A stretch of 12,504 nt of DNA from Sphingomonadaceae bacterium (GTDB taxonomy: Bacteria > Pseudomonadota > Alphaproteobacteria > Sphingomonadales > Sphingomonadaceae). The notes under the pieces are model-generated. The model was given only the letters and a program-made list of their open reading frames with translations, was not told the origin of the DNA and ran no database searches. Below, piece after piece: positions 1 through 7,495 of the stretch (position 1 is its first letter; every line of letters begins with the position of its first letter). The DNA is taken from contig JACVCM010000088.1 of NCBI GenBank assembly GCA_016742125.1, positions 1 through 12,504 of the forward strand, written 5' to 3'. The position numbers and the translations under genes are program-made.

Positions 1-851
1 AGCCTGTAGACGTCGATCAGGTCGGGCCGGTTCACCGTGTTGGTCCAGCCGAGATTACGGTTATGCCCGAGCAGGACGAATGGCGAACCGGGGAACAATG
101 CGCCCGCCATATCCAGCCCCTCGCCCGAATGCGTCACGGCCTCATACCAGGCGACCTGCCCTTCATAAGGCTGGTGCGAGTTCGAGATCAGCCAGGTCTT
201 GCCATCGGCCATCCGCTTAGGTGCAATGGCGAAAGCATTGGAGCCGTTCATTTCCGGATCGTTTCCGATCGGCGTCATCCGCGCCGCGCTCTCCTTCGGC
301 TGCGGCTTGCCTTCCACCAAAGCGCCGATATGATTGTCGAGCTGGTAGAAAAAGGGCGCGCGCAGCACAAAGCCGGTGACGATATCCTGTCCATTAACCG
401 GGAACAGCTTCGATAGGCGGACCTCATCCGGATGTTTTCTCGCATAATGGTTGAGCCCGGCGGCATAGCCCTCGGCCACCGCACGCACCTCGGGCGATAG
501 TTCCATATAACGCTTTTCCGCAGTCTCGTGCGCGCCCAGCAAGTGCAGCACATAATCGACCTGCGCGCCTTCCGATCCGGCTAACGCACCATACCGCCCG
601 CGGGTCATCGCAACGACATCCTCTATCGTTGAAAAATCATCCTCGGCATGTGCATAAGCGAGGCCATAGGCGGTATCTGCATCGGTCTTTCCATTGATAT
701 GCGGTACGCCAAAAGGATCCCGTGCTATTTCAACTTCATATGTGCGGGGTGACGGCGCGGGATATTCGGTCGCGACCAGCGGCTCCCAAAGCATCAAAAC
801 GATGGACACACCGGCCAGCAACACTGCCCCGCTCCAAAGCCATTTGCGCAT
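1..851 (-). CDS. Penicillin acylase family hydrolase (AHL/acyl-amide acylase-like), N-terminal part, 3' end outside window
   Basis: Open frame of 283 codons with no stop before the window edge, so only the precursor's N-terminal part is present. The start is ATG at 851 with a GGAGG ribosome site at 858-862, six bases upstream. Residues ~4-22 form one hydrophobic signal or anchor segment (MRKWLWSGAV...). The family marks follow: RDPFGVPHI (44-52), AYGLAYAHAEDD (61-72) and G203-Ser204-Asn205, where Ser204 would be the N-terminal nucleophile freed by autocleavage between alpha and beta chains. Counting Ser204 as beta-1, His226 is beta-23 and Val273 is beta-70, matching the active-site positions I recall for PvdQ-type acylases. 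LGHNRNLGWTNT (261-272) is also typical. Members cleave amide bonds of N-acyl homoserine lactones, lipopeptides or beta-lactams in the periplasm; which substrate applies here cannot be told. It is divergent from the exported aminopeptidase at 947. Confidence 0.88.
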   Translation of the reverse strand, partial: MRKWLWSGAVLLAGVSIVLMLWEPLVATEYPAPSPRTYEVEIARDPFGVPHINGKTDADTAYGLAYAHAEDDFSTIEDVVAMTRGRYGALAGSEGAQVDYVLHLLGAHETAEKRYMELSPEVRAVAEGYAAGLNHYARKHPDEVRLSKLFPVNGQDIVTGFVLRAPFFYQLDNHIGALVEGKPQPKESAARMTPIGNDPEMNGSNAFAIAPKRMADGKTWLISNSHQPYEGQVAWYEAVTHSGEGLDMAGALFPGSPFVLLGHNRNLGWTNTVNRPDLIDVYR

Positions 852-878
852 CCCCGTCCTCCGTTCGTCGATGTAATC

Positions 879-906
879 TTGTCACATTTCTGTCTTCGCT
901 TACATG
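879..906 (+). promoter_or_regulatory. Candidate sigma70-type promoter for the aminopeptidase gene
   Basis: TTGTCA at 879-884 (one mismatch to TTGACA) is followed after 16 bases by TACATG at 901-906 as a poor -10 element. It lies in the 95-nt gap between the divergent acylase and aminopeptidase genes, which must hold promoters for both. I see no convincing promoter for the acylase on the other strand. The -10 match is weak, so this is tentative. Confidence 0.3.
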
Positions 907-946
907 CGGTGCATAACGAAGAATCAGGGAAAGGACAGCTTCCAAA

Positions 947-2503
947 ATGTATCGTCACGTCATCGCGCTTGCGCTTGCCTCTATCGCAACGCCAACCATC
1001 GCACAGACAATTGTAGGTTCCGGGATCGAGCCTGGCACGACCGCCAATAGCCAGGTTCGTCCTGTCGATTTTGCCACGCAGATCGACCGCGACGGTGTGC
1101 TGGTCATTCTGACAGACGGCACAGCACTACCGGAAATGGGGCTTGATGCCGGTACTGCAGCGGCAGTCAGGGCCGCAATCGCAGCAGCGAAATTTGAGGG
1201 CAAGGCAGAGAGCAGTCTGACATTGCGCGGTATAGGTTCCTATGCGCGTATCCAGCTTGTCGGAACGATGGGCGATGGTGACAAGGCAATTCGGTTGCGC
1301 GATGCGGGCGGCAAGGCTGCGCAGGATTTGAAGGATGAGGCCTATCCAGTGTCGATAGCCGGAAACCTGTCCGCATCCGATGCAGCGTCGGTCGCACTCG
1401 GATACAATCTCGGCCAATATCGTTTCGATCGTTACAAGACAGTCGGCAAAACAGCCCCGCCGGTCCAGAAAGTTACGATCGTCACAAACGACCCGCGTGC
1501 AGCCGAAACCGAATGGAATACACGGGGTCGTGCACTGGCCGATGGTGTGACGCTGTCGCGCGACTTGGCCACCGAACCCGCCAATGTCATCTACCCTGAA
1601 AGCTTTGTCGCGCGGGTTCGTACAGCATTTGCCGGTGTTCCCGGCGTAAAGATCGAGGTGCTCGACGAGCCGGCGATGCGACGTATGAACATGGGATCGA
1701 TTGTAGGCGTCGGCCAGGGTTCGCGGCGTCCGTCCCGGATCATGCTGGTCGAATATAGCGGCGGCAGCGGCGCACCATTGGCGTTTGTCGGAAAGGGTAT
1801 TACCTTTGATTCCGGCGGCATTTCGCTCAAGCCCGGGTCGGGTATGTGGGAAATGAAGTCGGACATGTCGGGTGCGGCGTCGGTAATGGGCGCCGCCCTC
1901 TCGCTCGCCAAATCGAGAGCACCGGTAAATGTCATCGCGGTCGCAGCGCTCGCCGAAAACATGCCGGGTGGTAACGCTCAGCGTCCCGGCGACGTGGTAC
2001 GGACCATGAGCGGCAAGACGATCGAAATCCTCAATACCGACGCCGAAGGACGGCTGGTTCTGGCCGACGCCAACGAATATGTGGCCACCAAAAAGCCGGC
2101 TGGCATTGTCAACATTGCAACGCTTACCGGCTCAATCGTCCAGGCGCTCAACGACGAATATGCGGGTCTTTTTGCCCGTGACGAGGGTCTTGCAAGGGCG
2201 TTGGCGGCCGCAGGCACGGTCACGGGTGAGGAAGTGTGGCGGATGCCACTCCATAAGAACCACAAGGAAGACTTGAAATCGGACATCGCCGACATCAAGA
2301 ATGTCGTTGAGGGCGGTGGACCAGGCGCAAGTCTGGGCGCGACCTTCATCGGGTATTTTGTCGACGAGGCGACGCCCTGGGCCCACCTCGACATCGCGGG
2401 TGTGAACTGGGCGGATAAGGCCGGTCCGGTCACGCCGAAGGGTGCCTCGGGCTGGGGCGTCCGCCTGCTGGACCAGCTCGCAAGGAACTGGAAGGCCGAA
2501 TAA
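947..2503 (+). CDS. Exported M17 family leucyl aminopeptidase (PepA-like)
   Basis: A 518-residue protein of the M17 dimetal aminopeptidases, which release N-terminal residues from peptides. The C-terminal catalytic domain carries the whole metal and active-site set: GKGITFDSGG with Lys283 and Asp288, Lys295 in ISLKP, Asp306 in KSDMSG, and NTDAEGR with Asp365, Glu367 and Arg369. All lie at a constant offset of 13 from the E. coli PepA residues as I recall them. An N-terminal macro-like domain spans roughly 35-170. Unlike the usual cytoplasmic PepA, residues 1-19 look like a cleavable signal peptide (MYRHVIALALASIATPTIA, then Q), which predicts a periplasmic or secreted enzyme. The start is ATG at 947, with AAGGA at 931-935, a slightly long 11-base spacer. 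It is divergent from the acylase gene and is followed by the clpB promoter region with no visible terminator. Confidence 0.93.
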   Translation: MYRHVIALALASIATPTIAQTIVGSGIEPGTTANSQVRPVDFATQIDRDGVLVILTDGTALPEMGLDAGTAAAVRAAIAAAKFEGKAESSLTLRGIGSYARIQLVGTMGDGDKAIRLRDAGGKAAQDLKDEAYPVSIAGNLSASDAASVALGYNLGQYRFDRYKTVGKTAPPVQKVTIVTNDPRAAETEWNTRGRALADGVTLSRDLATEPANVIYPESFVARVRTAFAGVPGVKIEVLDEPAMRRMNMGSIVGVGQGSRRPSRIMLVEYSGGSGAPLAFVGKGITFDSGGISLKPGSGMWEMKSDMSGAASVMGAALSLAKSRAPVNVIAVAALAENMPGGNAQRPGDVVRTMSGKTIEILNTDAEGRLVLADANEYVATKKPAGIVNIATLTGSIVQALNDEYAGLFARDEGLARALAAAGTVTGEEVWRMPLHKNHKEDLKSDIADIKNVVEGGGPGASLGATFIGYFVDEATPWAHLDIAGVNWADKAGPVTPKGASGWGVRLLDQLARNWKAE

Positions 2504-2517
2504 ATCGACATGACACC

Positions 2518-2545
2518 CTTGTGTTGCATAAATGCAACATTACAT
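2518..2545 (+). promoter_or_regulatory. Putative sigma32 (RpoH) heat-shock promoter of clpB
   Basis: CTTG at 2518-2521 is followed after 16 bases by CATTACAT at 2538-2545. This resembles the alphaproteobacterial RpoH pattern of a CTTG-core -35 box and a C-T-A-T-rich -10 box. It sits about 60 nt upstream of the clpB start, as expected for a classic heat-shock gene. The -10 match is imperfect. The spacer is almost entirely filled by a palindrome, listed separately. Confidence 0.5.
2522..2539 (+). promoter_or_regulatory. Perfect 8-bp inverted repeat, candidate operator in the clpB promoter
   Basis: TGTTGCATAAATGCAACA is a perfect dyad: two 8-base arms (2522-2529 and 2532-2539) around AA. It lies between and partly over the presumed -35 and -10 boxes of clpB, a typical repressor position. 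It is AT-rich with no T-tract and so is not a terminator. I cannot assign a regulator; it is not the HrcA/CIRCE element (TTAGCACTC-N9-GAGTGCTAA). No second copy was noticed in the window. Confidence 0.5.
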
Positions 2546-2606
2546 CTTCGAGAGACGCTTCCTAGAACATCATCGGGGGAGCATTTAAAGAAGATGGAAT
2601 GAGGGT

Positions 2607-5195
2607 ATGAATCTCGAGAAATTCACCGACCGCGCCAAAGGCTTCCTGCAAAGCGCGCAGACCGTAGCCATCCGCATGAGCCACCAGCGGATTTCGCCCG
2701 AGCATTTGCTGAAGGCGCTGCTGGAGGATGAGCAGGGAATGGCGTCAGGCCTCATCAAGGCAGCAGGCGGCGATGCCGCAGCGGCTTTGCGCGAGACCGA
2801 CGCCGCACTGGCAAAGGTGCCGGCGGTATCTGGCGGCGGCGCGCAGCAAACGCCGGGGCTCGATAATGACTCGGTTCGTGCCCTCGACAGCGCCGAGCAG
2901 ATCGCGCAAAAGGCAGGCGACAGCTATGTCAGCGTGCAAACGATATTGCTGGCGCTGGCGCTTGCCTCTGGCACGGCGGCTGGCAAGGCCCTTGCGGCTG
3001 CCGGCGTCAAGCCCGAGGCACTGAATGCCGCGATCAAGGATCTCACCGGTGGCCGCACTGCGGATACCGCCGGCGCCGAAGACCGCTACGACGCGCTCAA
3101 AAAATTTGCCCGCGATCTCACCGAAGTCGCACGCGCAGGCAAGCTCGATCCCGTCATCGGTCGCGATGAGGAAATTCGCCGCACCGTCCAGATTCTCGCG
3201 CGCCGGACCAAGAACAACCCGGTGCTGATCGGCGAACCGGGCGTTGGCAAAACGGCGATTGCCGAAGGTCTTGCATTGCGCATCGCGAATGGGGACGTAC
3301 CCGACAGCCTGAAGGACCGCAAGCTGCTCAGCCTCGATATGGGCGCACTGATTGCCGGCGCCAAATATCGCGGCGAGTTCGAGGAGCGGTTGAAGGGCGT
3401 GCTCGACGAGGTCAAACAGGCCGAAGGCGACATTATCCTGTTTATCGACGAAATGCACACGTTGGTCGGCGCCGGTAAGGGCGAAGGCGCGATGGACGCC
3501 GCCAACCTTATCAAACCGGCCTTGTCGCGCGGCGAACTGCACTGCATCGGCGCGACCACACTCGATGAGTATCAGAAACATGTCGAAAAGGATCCAGCGT
3601 TGCAGCGTCGGTTCCAGCCGGTGTTCGTTGGCGAACCGACGGTCGAGGATACGATCTCGATCCTGCGCGGGCTCAAGGAGAAATATGAGCTGCACCACGG
3701 CGTCCGGATAACCGATGGCGCGCTGGTCAGCGCGGCGACGCTGTCGCATCGGTATATTTCCGACCGCTTCCTGCCTGATAAGGCGATAGACCTGATGGAC
3801 GAAGCCGCATCGCGCTTGCGGATGGAGGTCGAATCCAAGCCCGAGGAAATCGAGAATCTCGACCGACGGATCATCCAGCTGAAGATCGAGCGTGAAGCAC
3901 TCGGCAAGGAAACCGATACGGCATCGAAAGACCGGCTGGCGACCCTCGAAAATGAGCTCGCCAATCTGGAGCAGCAATCTTCCGAGCTGACTCAGCGTTG
4001 GCAGGCGGAAAAGGAGAAGATTTCCGCTGAAGCCAAGATCATGGAGCAACTCGACAGTGCCCGTATCGAACTCGAACAGGCGCAACGCGGCGGCGACCTC
4101 GCCAAGGCAGGCGAGCTGCAATATGGCACCATTCCCGGCCTCGAAAAGCAGCTTGCCGACGCGCAGGCAGCGGCGGGCAATGCCATGCTGCGCGAGGAGG
4201 TAACCGCACAGGATATAGCCAGCGTGGTGAGCCGCTGGACTGGCATTCCGGTCGACAAGATGCTTGAGGGCGAGCGCGACAAGCTTCTCAGGATGGAGGA
4301 ACTGATCAGCGCGCGGGTGATCGGGCAGCAGGACGCGGTCGAGGCAGTCTCGAAAGCGGTGAGGCGAAGCCGCGCCGGCCTGCAAGATCCGAACCGGCCG
4401 CTCGGCAGCTTCCTATTCCTCGGCCCAACCGGCGTTGGCAAGACCGAACTTACCAAGGCGCTCGCATCATTTCTGTTCGACGACGACAATGCGATGGTCC
4501 GCATCGACATGTCCGAATTTATGGAAAAGCATAGCGTGTCGCGGCTCGTCGGCGCGCCTCCCGGCTATGTCGGCTATGATGAAGGTGGCGTATTGACCGA
4601 AGCGGTACGACGGCGGCCTTATCAGGTCGTGCTGTTCGACGAGGTCGAGAAAGCGCACAGCGACGTTTTCAACATATTGTTGCAAGTGCTGGACGACGGC
4701 CGCCTAACCGATGGACAGGGCCGCACTGTCGATTTCTCCAACACGCTGATTATCCTGACCTCAAATCTGGGCAGCCAGTATCTGGCGGGTCTTGAAGATG
4801 GGCAGGATGTGAAGGATGTCGAACCGCAGGTCATGGAAATCGTGCGCGGCCATTTTCGCCCGGAATTTCTGAACCGGCTGGATGAGATTATCCTGTTCCA
4901 CAGGCTCGCCGCAGAACATATGGCGCCGATTGTCGATATCCAGGTCCAGCGTGTACAGAGGCTGCTGAAAGATCGCAAGATTGTGATCGACCTGTCCGAC
5001 AAGGCAAAGGCATGGCTCGGCCGCGTCGGCTATGACCCGGTATATGGCGCACGTCCGCTGAAACGGGCCATTCAGCGTTATCTGCAAGATCCGCTGGCGG
5101 ATATGCTGTTGCGCGGCGACATTCCCGATGGGACGACGGTCAAGGTCGAGGAAGGCGATGGCGAGTTGAAAATGAAAGCGGTCGCGACGGCGTGA
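2607..5195 (+). CDS. clpB: ATP-dependent protein disaggregase ClpB (Hsp100)
   Basis: An 862-residue full-length ClpB (E. coli 857), a hexameric AAA+ chaperone that works with DnaK to pull polypeptides out of aggregates. The N-domain spans ~1-150. In NBD1: Walker A GEPGVGKT (209-216), pore Tyr254 in GAKYRGEFEE, Walker B Asp281-Glu282, and paired Arg334-Arg335 before F336. The coiled-coil middle domain spans ~405-530. In NBD2: Walker A GPTGVGKT (606-613), pore Tyr654 in GYVGYDEGG, Walker B Asp678-Glu679, Arg757 in FLNR, and sensor-2 GAR (814-816). The ATG at 2607 fits the conserved MNLEKFTDRA start. The ribosome site is unclear: GAGGG (2601-2605) sits one base away and GGA lies at 2596-2598. 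The heat-shock promoter lies upstream, and its stop overlaps the next gene by four bases. No in-frame ATG, GTG or TTG exists at residues 115-205, so the short form made from E. coli codon 149 is not evident. Confidence 0.99.
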   Translation: MNLEKFTDRAKGFLQSAQTVAIRMSHQRISPEHLLKALLEDEQGMASGLIKAAGGDAAAALRETDAALAKVPAVSGGGAQQTPGLDNDSVRALDSAEQIAQKAGDSYVSVQTILLALALASGTAAGKALAAAGVKPEALNAAIKDLTGGRTADTAGAEDRYDALKKFARDLTEVARAGKLDPVIGRDEEIRRTVQILARRTKNNPVLIGEPGVGKTAIAEGLALRIANGDVPDSLKDRKLLSLDMGALIAGAKYRGEFEERLKGVLDEVKQAEGDIILFIDEMHTLVGAGKGEGAMDAANLIKPALSRGELHCIGATTLDEYQKHVEKDPALQRRFQPVFVGEPTVEDTISILRGLKEKYELHHGVRITDGALVSAATLSHRYISDRFLPDKAIDLMDEAASRLRMEVESKPEEIENLDRRIIQLKIEREALGKETDTASKDRLATLENELANLEQQSSELTQRWQAEKEKISAEAKIMEQLDSARIELEQAQRGGDLAKAGELQYGTIPGLEKQLADAQAAAGNAMLREEVTAQDIASVVSRWTGIPVDKMLEGERDKLLRMEELISARVIGQQDAVEAVSKAVRRSRAGLQDPNRPLGSFLFLGPTGVGKTELTKALASFLFDDDNAMVRIDMSEFMEKHSVSRLVGAPPGYVGYDEGGVLTEAVRRRPYQVVLFDEVEKAHSDVFNILLQVLDDGRLTDGQGRTVDFSNTLIILTSNLGSQYLAGLEDGQDVKDVEPQVMEIVRGHFRPEFLNRLDEIILFHRLAAEHMAPIVDIQVQRVQRLLKDRKIVIDLSDKAKAWLGRVGYDPVYGARPLKRAIQRYLQDPLADMLLRGDIPDGTTVKVEEGDGELKMKAVATA

Positions 5196-5914
5196 AAACG
5201 ACCTTCGCGCTCAATCCCGCGCTGGATGTGCCGGGAATGACACGGCGGTTTCTTACTGATGGCAGGCTGTCGATCGAGGACTTTCTTGAACCACAGGCAG
5301 CGGAGGCCTTGCACCACGCGCTGACCGCGCGTGAAGATTGGGTCTGTGTCATTAACGCTGGCGACAAGGTTTTCGAACTGGGCAAGACGTCGCTTGATAG
5401 CATGTCTGCCGAACAGCATTCGGAATTGACTGCACGCATATATAGGGAGGCGCGTGATGGCTTCCAGTTCCGGTTCTCGTCGATCCGGGTTCCCGACTCT
5501 CGGGATCAGCGGCAAGTGGATCATGACATTGTCCATGCCTTTGCTGAATTTATGAGCAGCGCTGCCGTGTTGGACCTGTTACAGCGGGTTACCGGGCGCA
5601 CCGGCCTGGTGTTCGCCGATGCGCAGGCGACTGCCTATCATCCGGGCGACTTTCTGACCGGCCACGACGACGATGTCGAAGGTAAGCATCGCGAACTTGC
5701 TTATGTATTCGGGTTGACGCCGCACTGGCGGACAGAATGGGGCGGATTGCTGCTGTTCCATGGCGAGGGGGGCGCGGTAGAGGGTTTCGTGCCGCAGTTT
5801 AACTGCTTGAATATTTTCGCCTTACCGACACTTCATAGCGTCAGCATCGTCGCGCCATTCGCGGGCGAAGTGCGATATTCGGTGACCGGCTGGCTGCGGA
5901 CGCAGAGGCCTTAA
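5192..5914 (+). CDS. 2OG-Fe(II) oxygenase, prolyl-4-hydroxylase/Tpa1-like
   Basis: A 240-residue protein with the double-stranded beta-helix signature of 2-oxoglutarate-dependent dioxygenases. His158-x-Asp160 (in LTGHDDD) and distal His215 (in LPTLHSVSIV) form the Fe(II) triad. Arg228 (in VRYSVTGWLR), 13 residues on, would bind 2-oxoglutarate. WGGLLLFH (183-190) and a FNCLNIFA strand (203-210) fit the prolyl-hydroxylase/Tpa1/Ofd1-like branch, whose known members hydroxylate protein residues, including a ribosomal protein proline in eukaryotes. No signal peptide is seen, so it is probably cytoplasmic. The GTG start at 5192 forms a GTGA overlap with the clpB stop; no good ribosome site precedes it, suggesting translational coupling and heat-shock co-expression. 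The substrate is unknown. Its stop is 22 nt from that of the convergent TPR/oxygenase gene. Confidence 0.85.
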   Translation: MKTTFALNPALDVPGMTRRFLTDGRLSIEDFLEPQAAEALHHALTAREDWVCVINAGDKVFELGKTSLDSMSAEQHSELTARIYREARDGFQFRFSSIRVPDSRDQRQVDHDIVHAFAEFMSSAAVLDLLQRVTGRTGLVFADAQATAYHPGDFLTGHDDDVEGKHRELAYVFGLTPHWRTEWGGLLLFHGEGGAVEGFVPQFNCLNIFALPTLHSVSIVAPFAGEVRYSVTGWLRTQRP

Positions 5915-5936
5915 CCTTCATTCCGCAAGATATGCT

Positions 5937-7415
5937 TCAGGCAGGTCGGGCGACATCGAAGGCAGCGCTCATTCTTTCGCCCGATTCAAACGGCCTCGTC
6001 GAATGCCATAAAGTCGAAGGAAACAAGACCAGCCTTCCGGGTCGCGGTTCCACAAGACGCAGCGGCGCCAAACCCGTCCGCAAAGCCGGTTCCGGTTCGC
6101 CCAGCGCAAGCCAGCCCGAGGGCGGTGAACCGATCTCGTCGCCGGACGGCACACTGATATAAAGTGCTGAACTGAACCATCCGGCAGGATGAACATGGCT
6201 CACATGATGGCCGGCCCCTGTCAGTCTGACCGACCACGCGCCGTTAAAGCTGATGGGTGCGGTACGCCTGACAGACAGTATCGGATGTGTAGGGTCGATA
6301 GGGGGGAGCTGCGCCAGATGGCTCTTTATGGCATCAACCAGGACCTTGCGCAGTTCCACAATTTCCGGTTCGAGACGTGCCAGCAATGGCCCGTCCGTTT
6401 GCGTTCCATTCCGGACGGACTGCTCGACCGGCAACCCTGAAATGGCGTGGATGCTGCGCAGCCGTTCTGCAAGACGCTCAAGATCGGGCAGCCGGTCGGC
6501 AAGGTCCAAAACGCTGCATAGCCGGTCATCGCCCTCCAGCCAGTGCCATTGTTCGTGATCCATCATGCGCCATGAAATCGCGACATAGGGCCATAGGTAA
6601 ATTGCGGCGGCACCGCCGAGCGCTGGCTGCGCCTGCTCAATTGCACGTTCCGGTCGTCCCATGCGAATTTCATGGCGTACCATCGGGATCAGCGCCGATA
6701 GATCCGTGGGGATAGCAAAACGTCCGAAATCGGCATCTACCTTTTGATGATCGCCCAATTCAGAAAGCGCACATATCTCGAAAAAATCGAACAATGGCTG
6801 TTGACCGGCATTCTTGCGTCCCCGTTCGACCGACTGCAAAACTCCAGTAAAATTAGCGGAACGCTGATCGACAAGGATACGCATCTGCCACAGCTGTAGG
6901 TCGCGAGGATGCTGTGTCAGCGCCTTGTCGATACTCGCCAGATAATCGTAGCGTTCACCGTCCATCCAGCGAAGGCGGCAGGCAAGCCAGTGTCCGTCGA
7001 ACCAGTGGGGGCGTGAGGCCAGCGCTTCGTCGAGTTTCGCAACCGCCTCGGTCCTTCGTCCGTCTGCCACCATGGCAGCTGCGAGTCCTTGCAGGGCTTC
7101 TTCAGGCTCAGTTGCAAGGGCGACGACCCGGTCGAATGACTCCACCGCAGGAAGACCCGCCTCGAGCCGGACAAGCGCGACGGCATGCGCTATTTTGAAA
7201 TTGCCGGGTGCGAGATGCGCGGCCCTTTCGAGCGATTGCAGTGCCGCTGCACTTTCACCGCAGGCACGTTGCAGAAGGCCCAATATTTGCCAGTAACTGG
7301 CATCATTTGCGCGCCGCTGGGCAGCTGCGAGTAAAGACGGAATCGGGGCCGGATCGGCATGTGCAATCGCGGCCAATCCGGCGTTGTAGGCATCAATGTC
7401 CGGATATTTCATCAT
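5937..7415 (-). CDS. TPR protein with C-terminal putative 2OG-Fe(II) oxygenase domain
   Basis: A 492-residue protein without signal peptide or membrane segment. Residues ~38-172 hold about four TPR-like helical pairs (for example AAALQSLERAAHLAPGN, then EAVAKLDEALASRPHW), and helical repeats appear to continue to ~320. The C-terminal ~110 residues resemble the putative 2OG-Fe(II) oxygenase domain often fused to TPRs: SHVHPAGWFSSALYIS (406-421), PGRLVLFPSTLWHSTRPF (459-476), then GERMSAAFDV with Arg481. Candidate metal ligands are His407, His409 and His471; the usual HxD acid is not visible. The start is ATG at 7415 (or the next codon, 7412), since an in-frame TGA lies two codons upstream; no ribosome site is evident. 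It lies 80 nt downstream of the receptor gene, behind a strong terminator, so it may depend on read-through. Such TPR/oxygenase genes are often found near TonB receptors in these bacteria. Substrate unknown. Confidence 0.8.
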   Translation of the reverse strand: MMKYPDIDAYNAGLAAIAHADPAPIPSLLAAAQRRANDASYWQILGLLQRACGESAAALQSLERAAHLAPGNFKIAHAVALVRLEAGLPAVESFDRVVALATEPEEALQGLAAAMVADGRRTEAVAKLDEALASRPHWFDGHWLACRLRWMDGERYDYLASIDKALTQHPRDLQLWQMRILVDQRSANFTGVLQSVERGRKNAGQQPLFDFFEICALSELGDHQKVDADFGRFAIPTDLSALIPMVRHEIRMGRPERAIEQAQPALGGAAAIYLWPYVAISWRMMDHEQWHWLEGDDRLCSVLDLADRLPDLERLAERLRSIHAISGLPVEQSVRNGTQTDGPLLARLEPEIVELRKVLVDAIKSHLAQLPPIDPTHPILSVRRTAPISFNGAWSVRLTGAGHHVSHVHPAGWFSSALYISVPSGDEIGSPPSGWLALGEPEPALRTGLAPLRLVEPRPGRLVLFPSTLWHSTRPFESGERMSAAFDVARPA

Positions 7416-7440
7416 GAATCAACATATCATCGGAACAGAC

Positions 7441-7473
7441 AAAAAAGAAAGGCGGAGCATTGCCCCGCCTTTC
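7441..7473 (-). terminator. Rho-independent terminator after the TonB-dependent receptor gene
   Basis: Read on the minus strand, a perfect 9-bp stem (GAAAGGCGG at 7473-7465 pairing with CCGCCTTTC at 7455-7447) with a 9-base loop is followed directly by six Ts (7446-7441). It begins 22 nt after the receptor stop codon. The T-tract ends 25 nt before the start of the TPR/oxygenase gene on the same strand, so it separates the two genes or attenuates the second. Confidence 0.88.
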
Positions 7474-7495
7474 CAATTCTAACGCTGTTTCCGGT

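Noticed and set aside
871..905. Inverted repeat ATGTAA/TTACAT with 23-base spacing in the acylase/aminopeptidase gap
   Set aside because: Six-base arms with a long AT-rich spacer are easily explained by chance and do not make a stable hairpin.
2745..4385. 546-codon open frame on the minus strand opposite clpB
   Set aside because: It is antisense to the highly conserved clpB coding sequence, shows no recognisable domain, and fits a shadow frame caused by GC-rich codon bias.
5915..5936. Bidirectional terminator between the convergent oxygenase genes
   Set aside because: The 22-nt gap contains no inverted repeat or T-tract.
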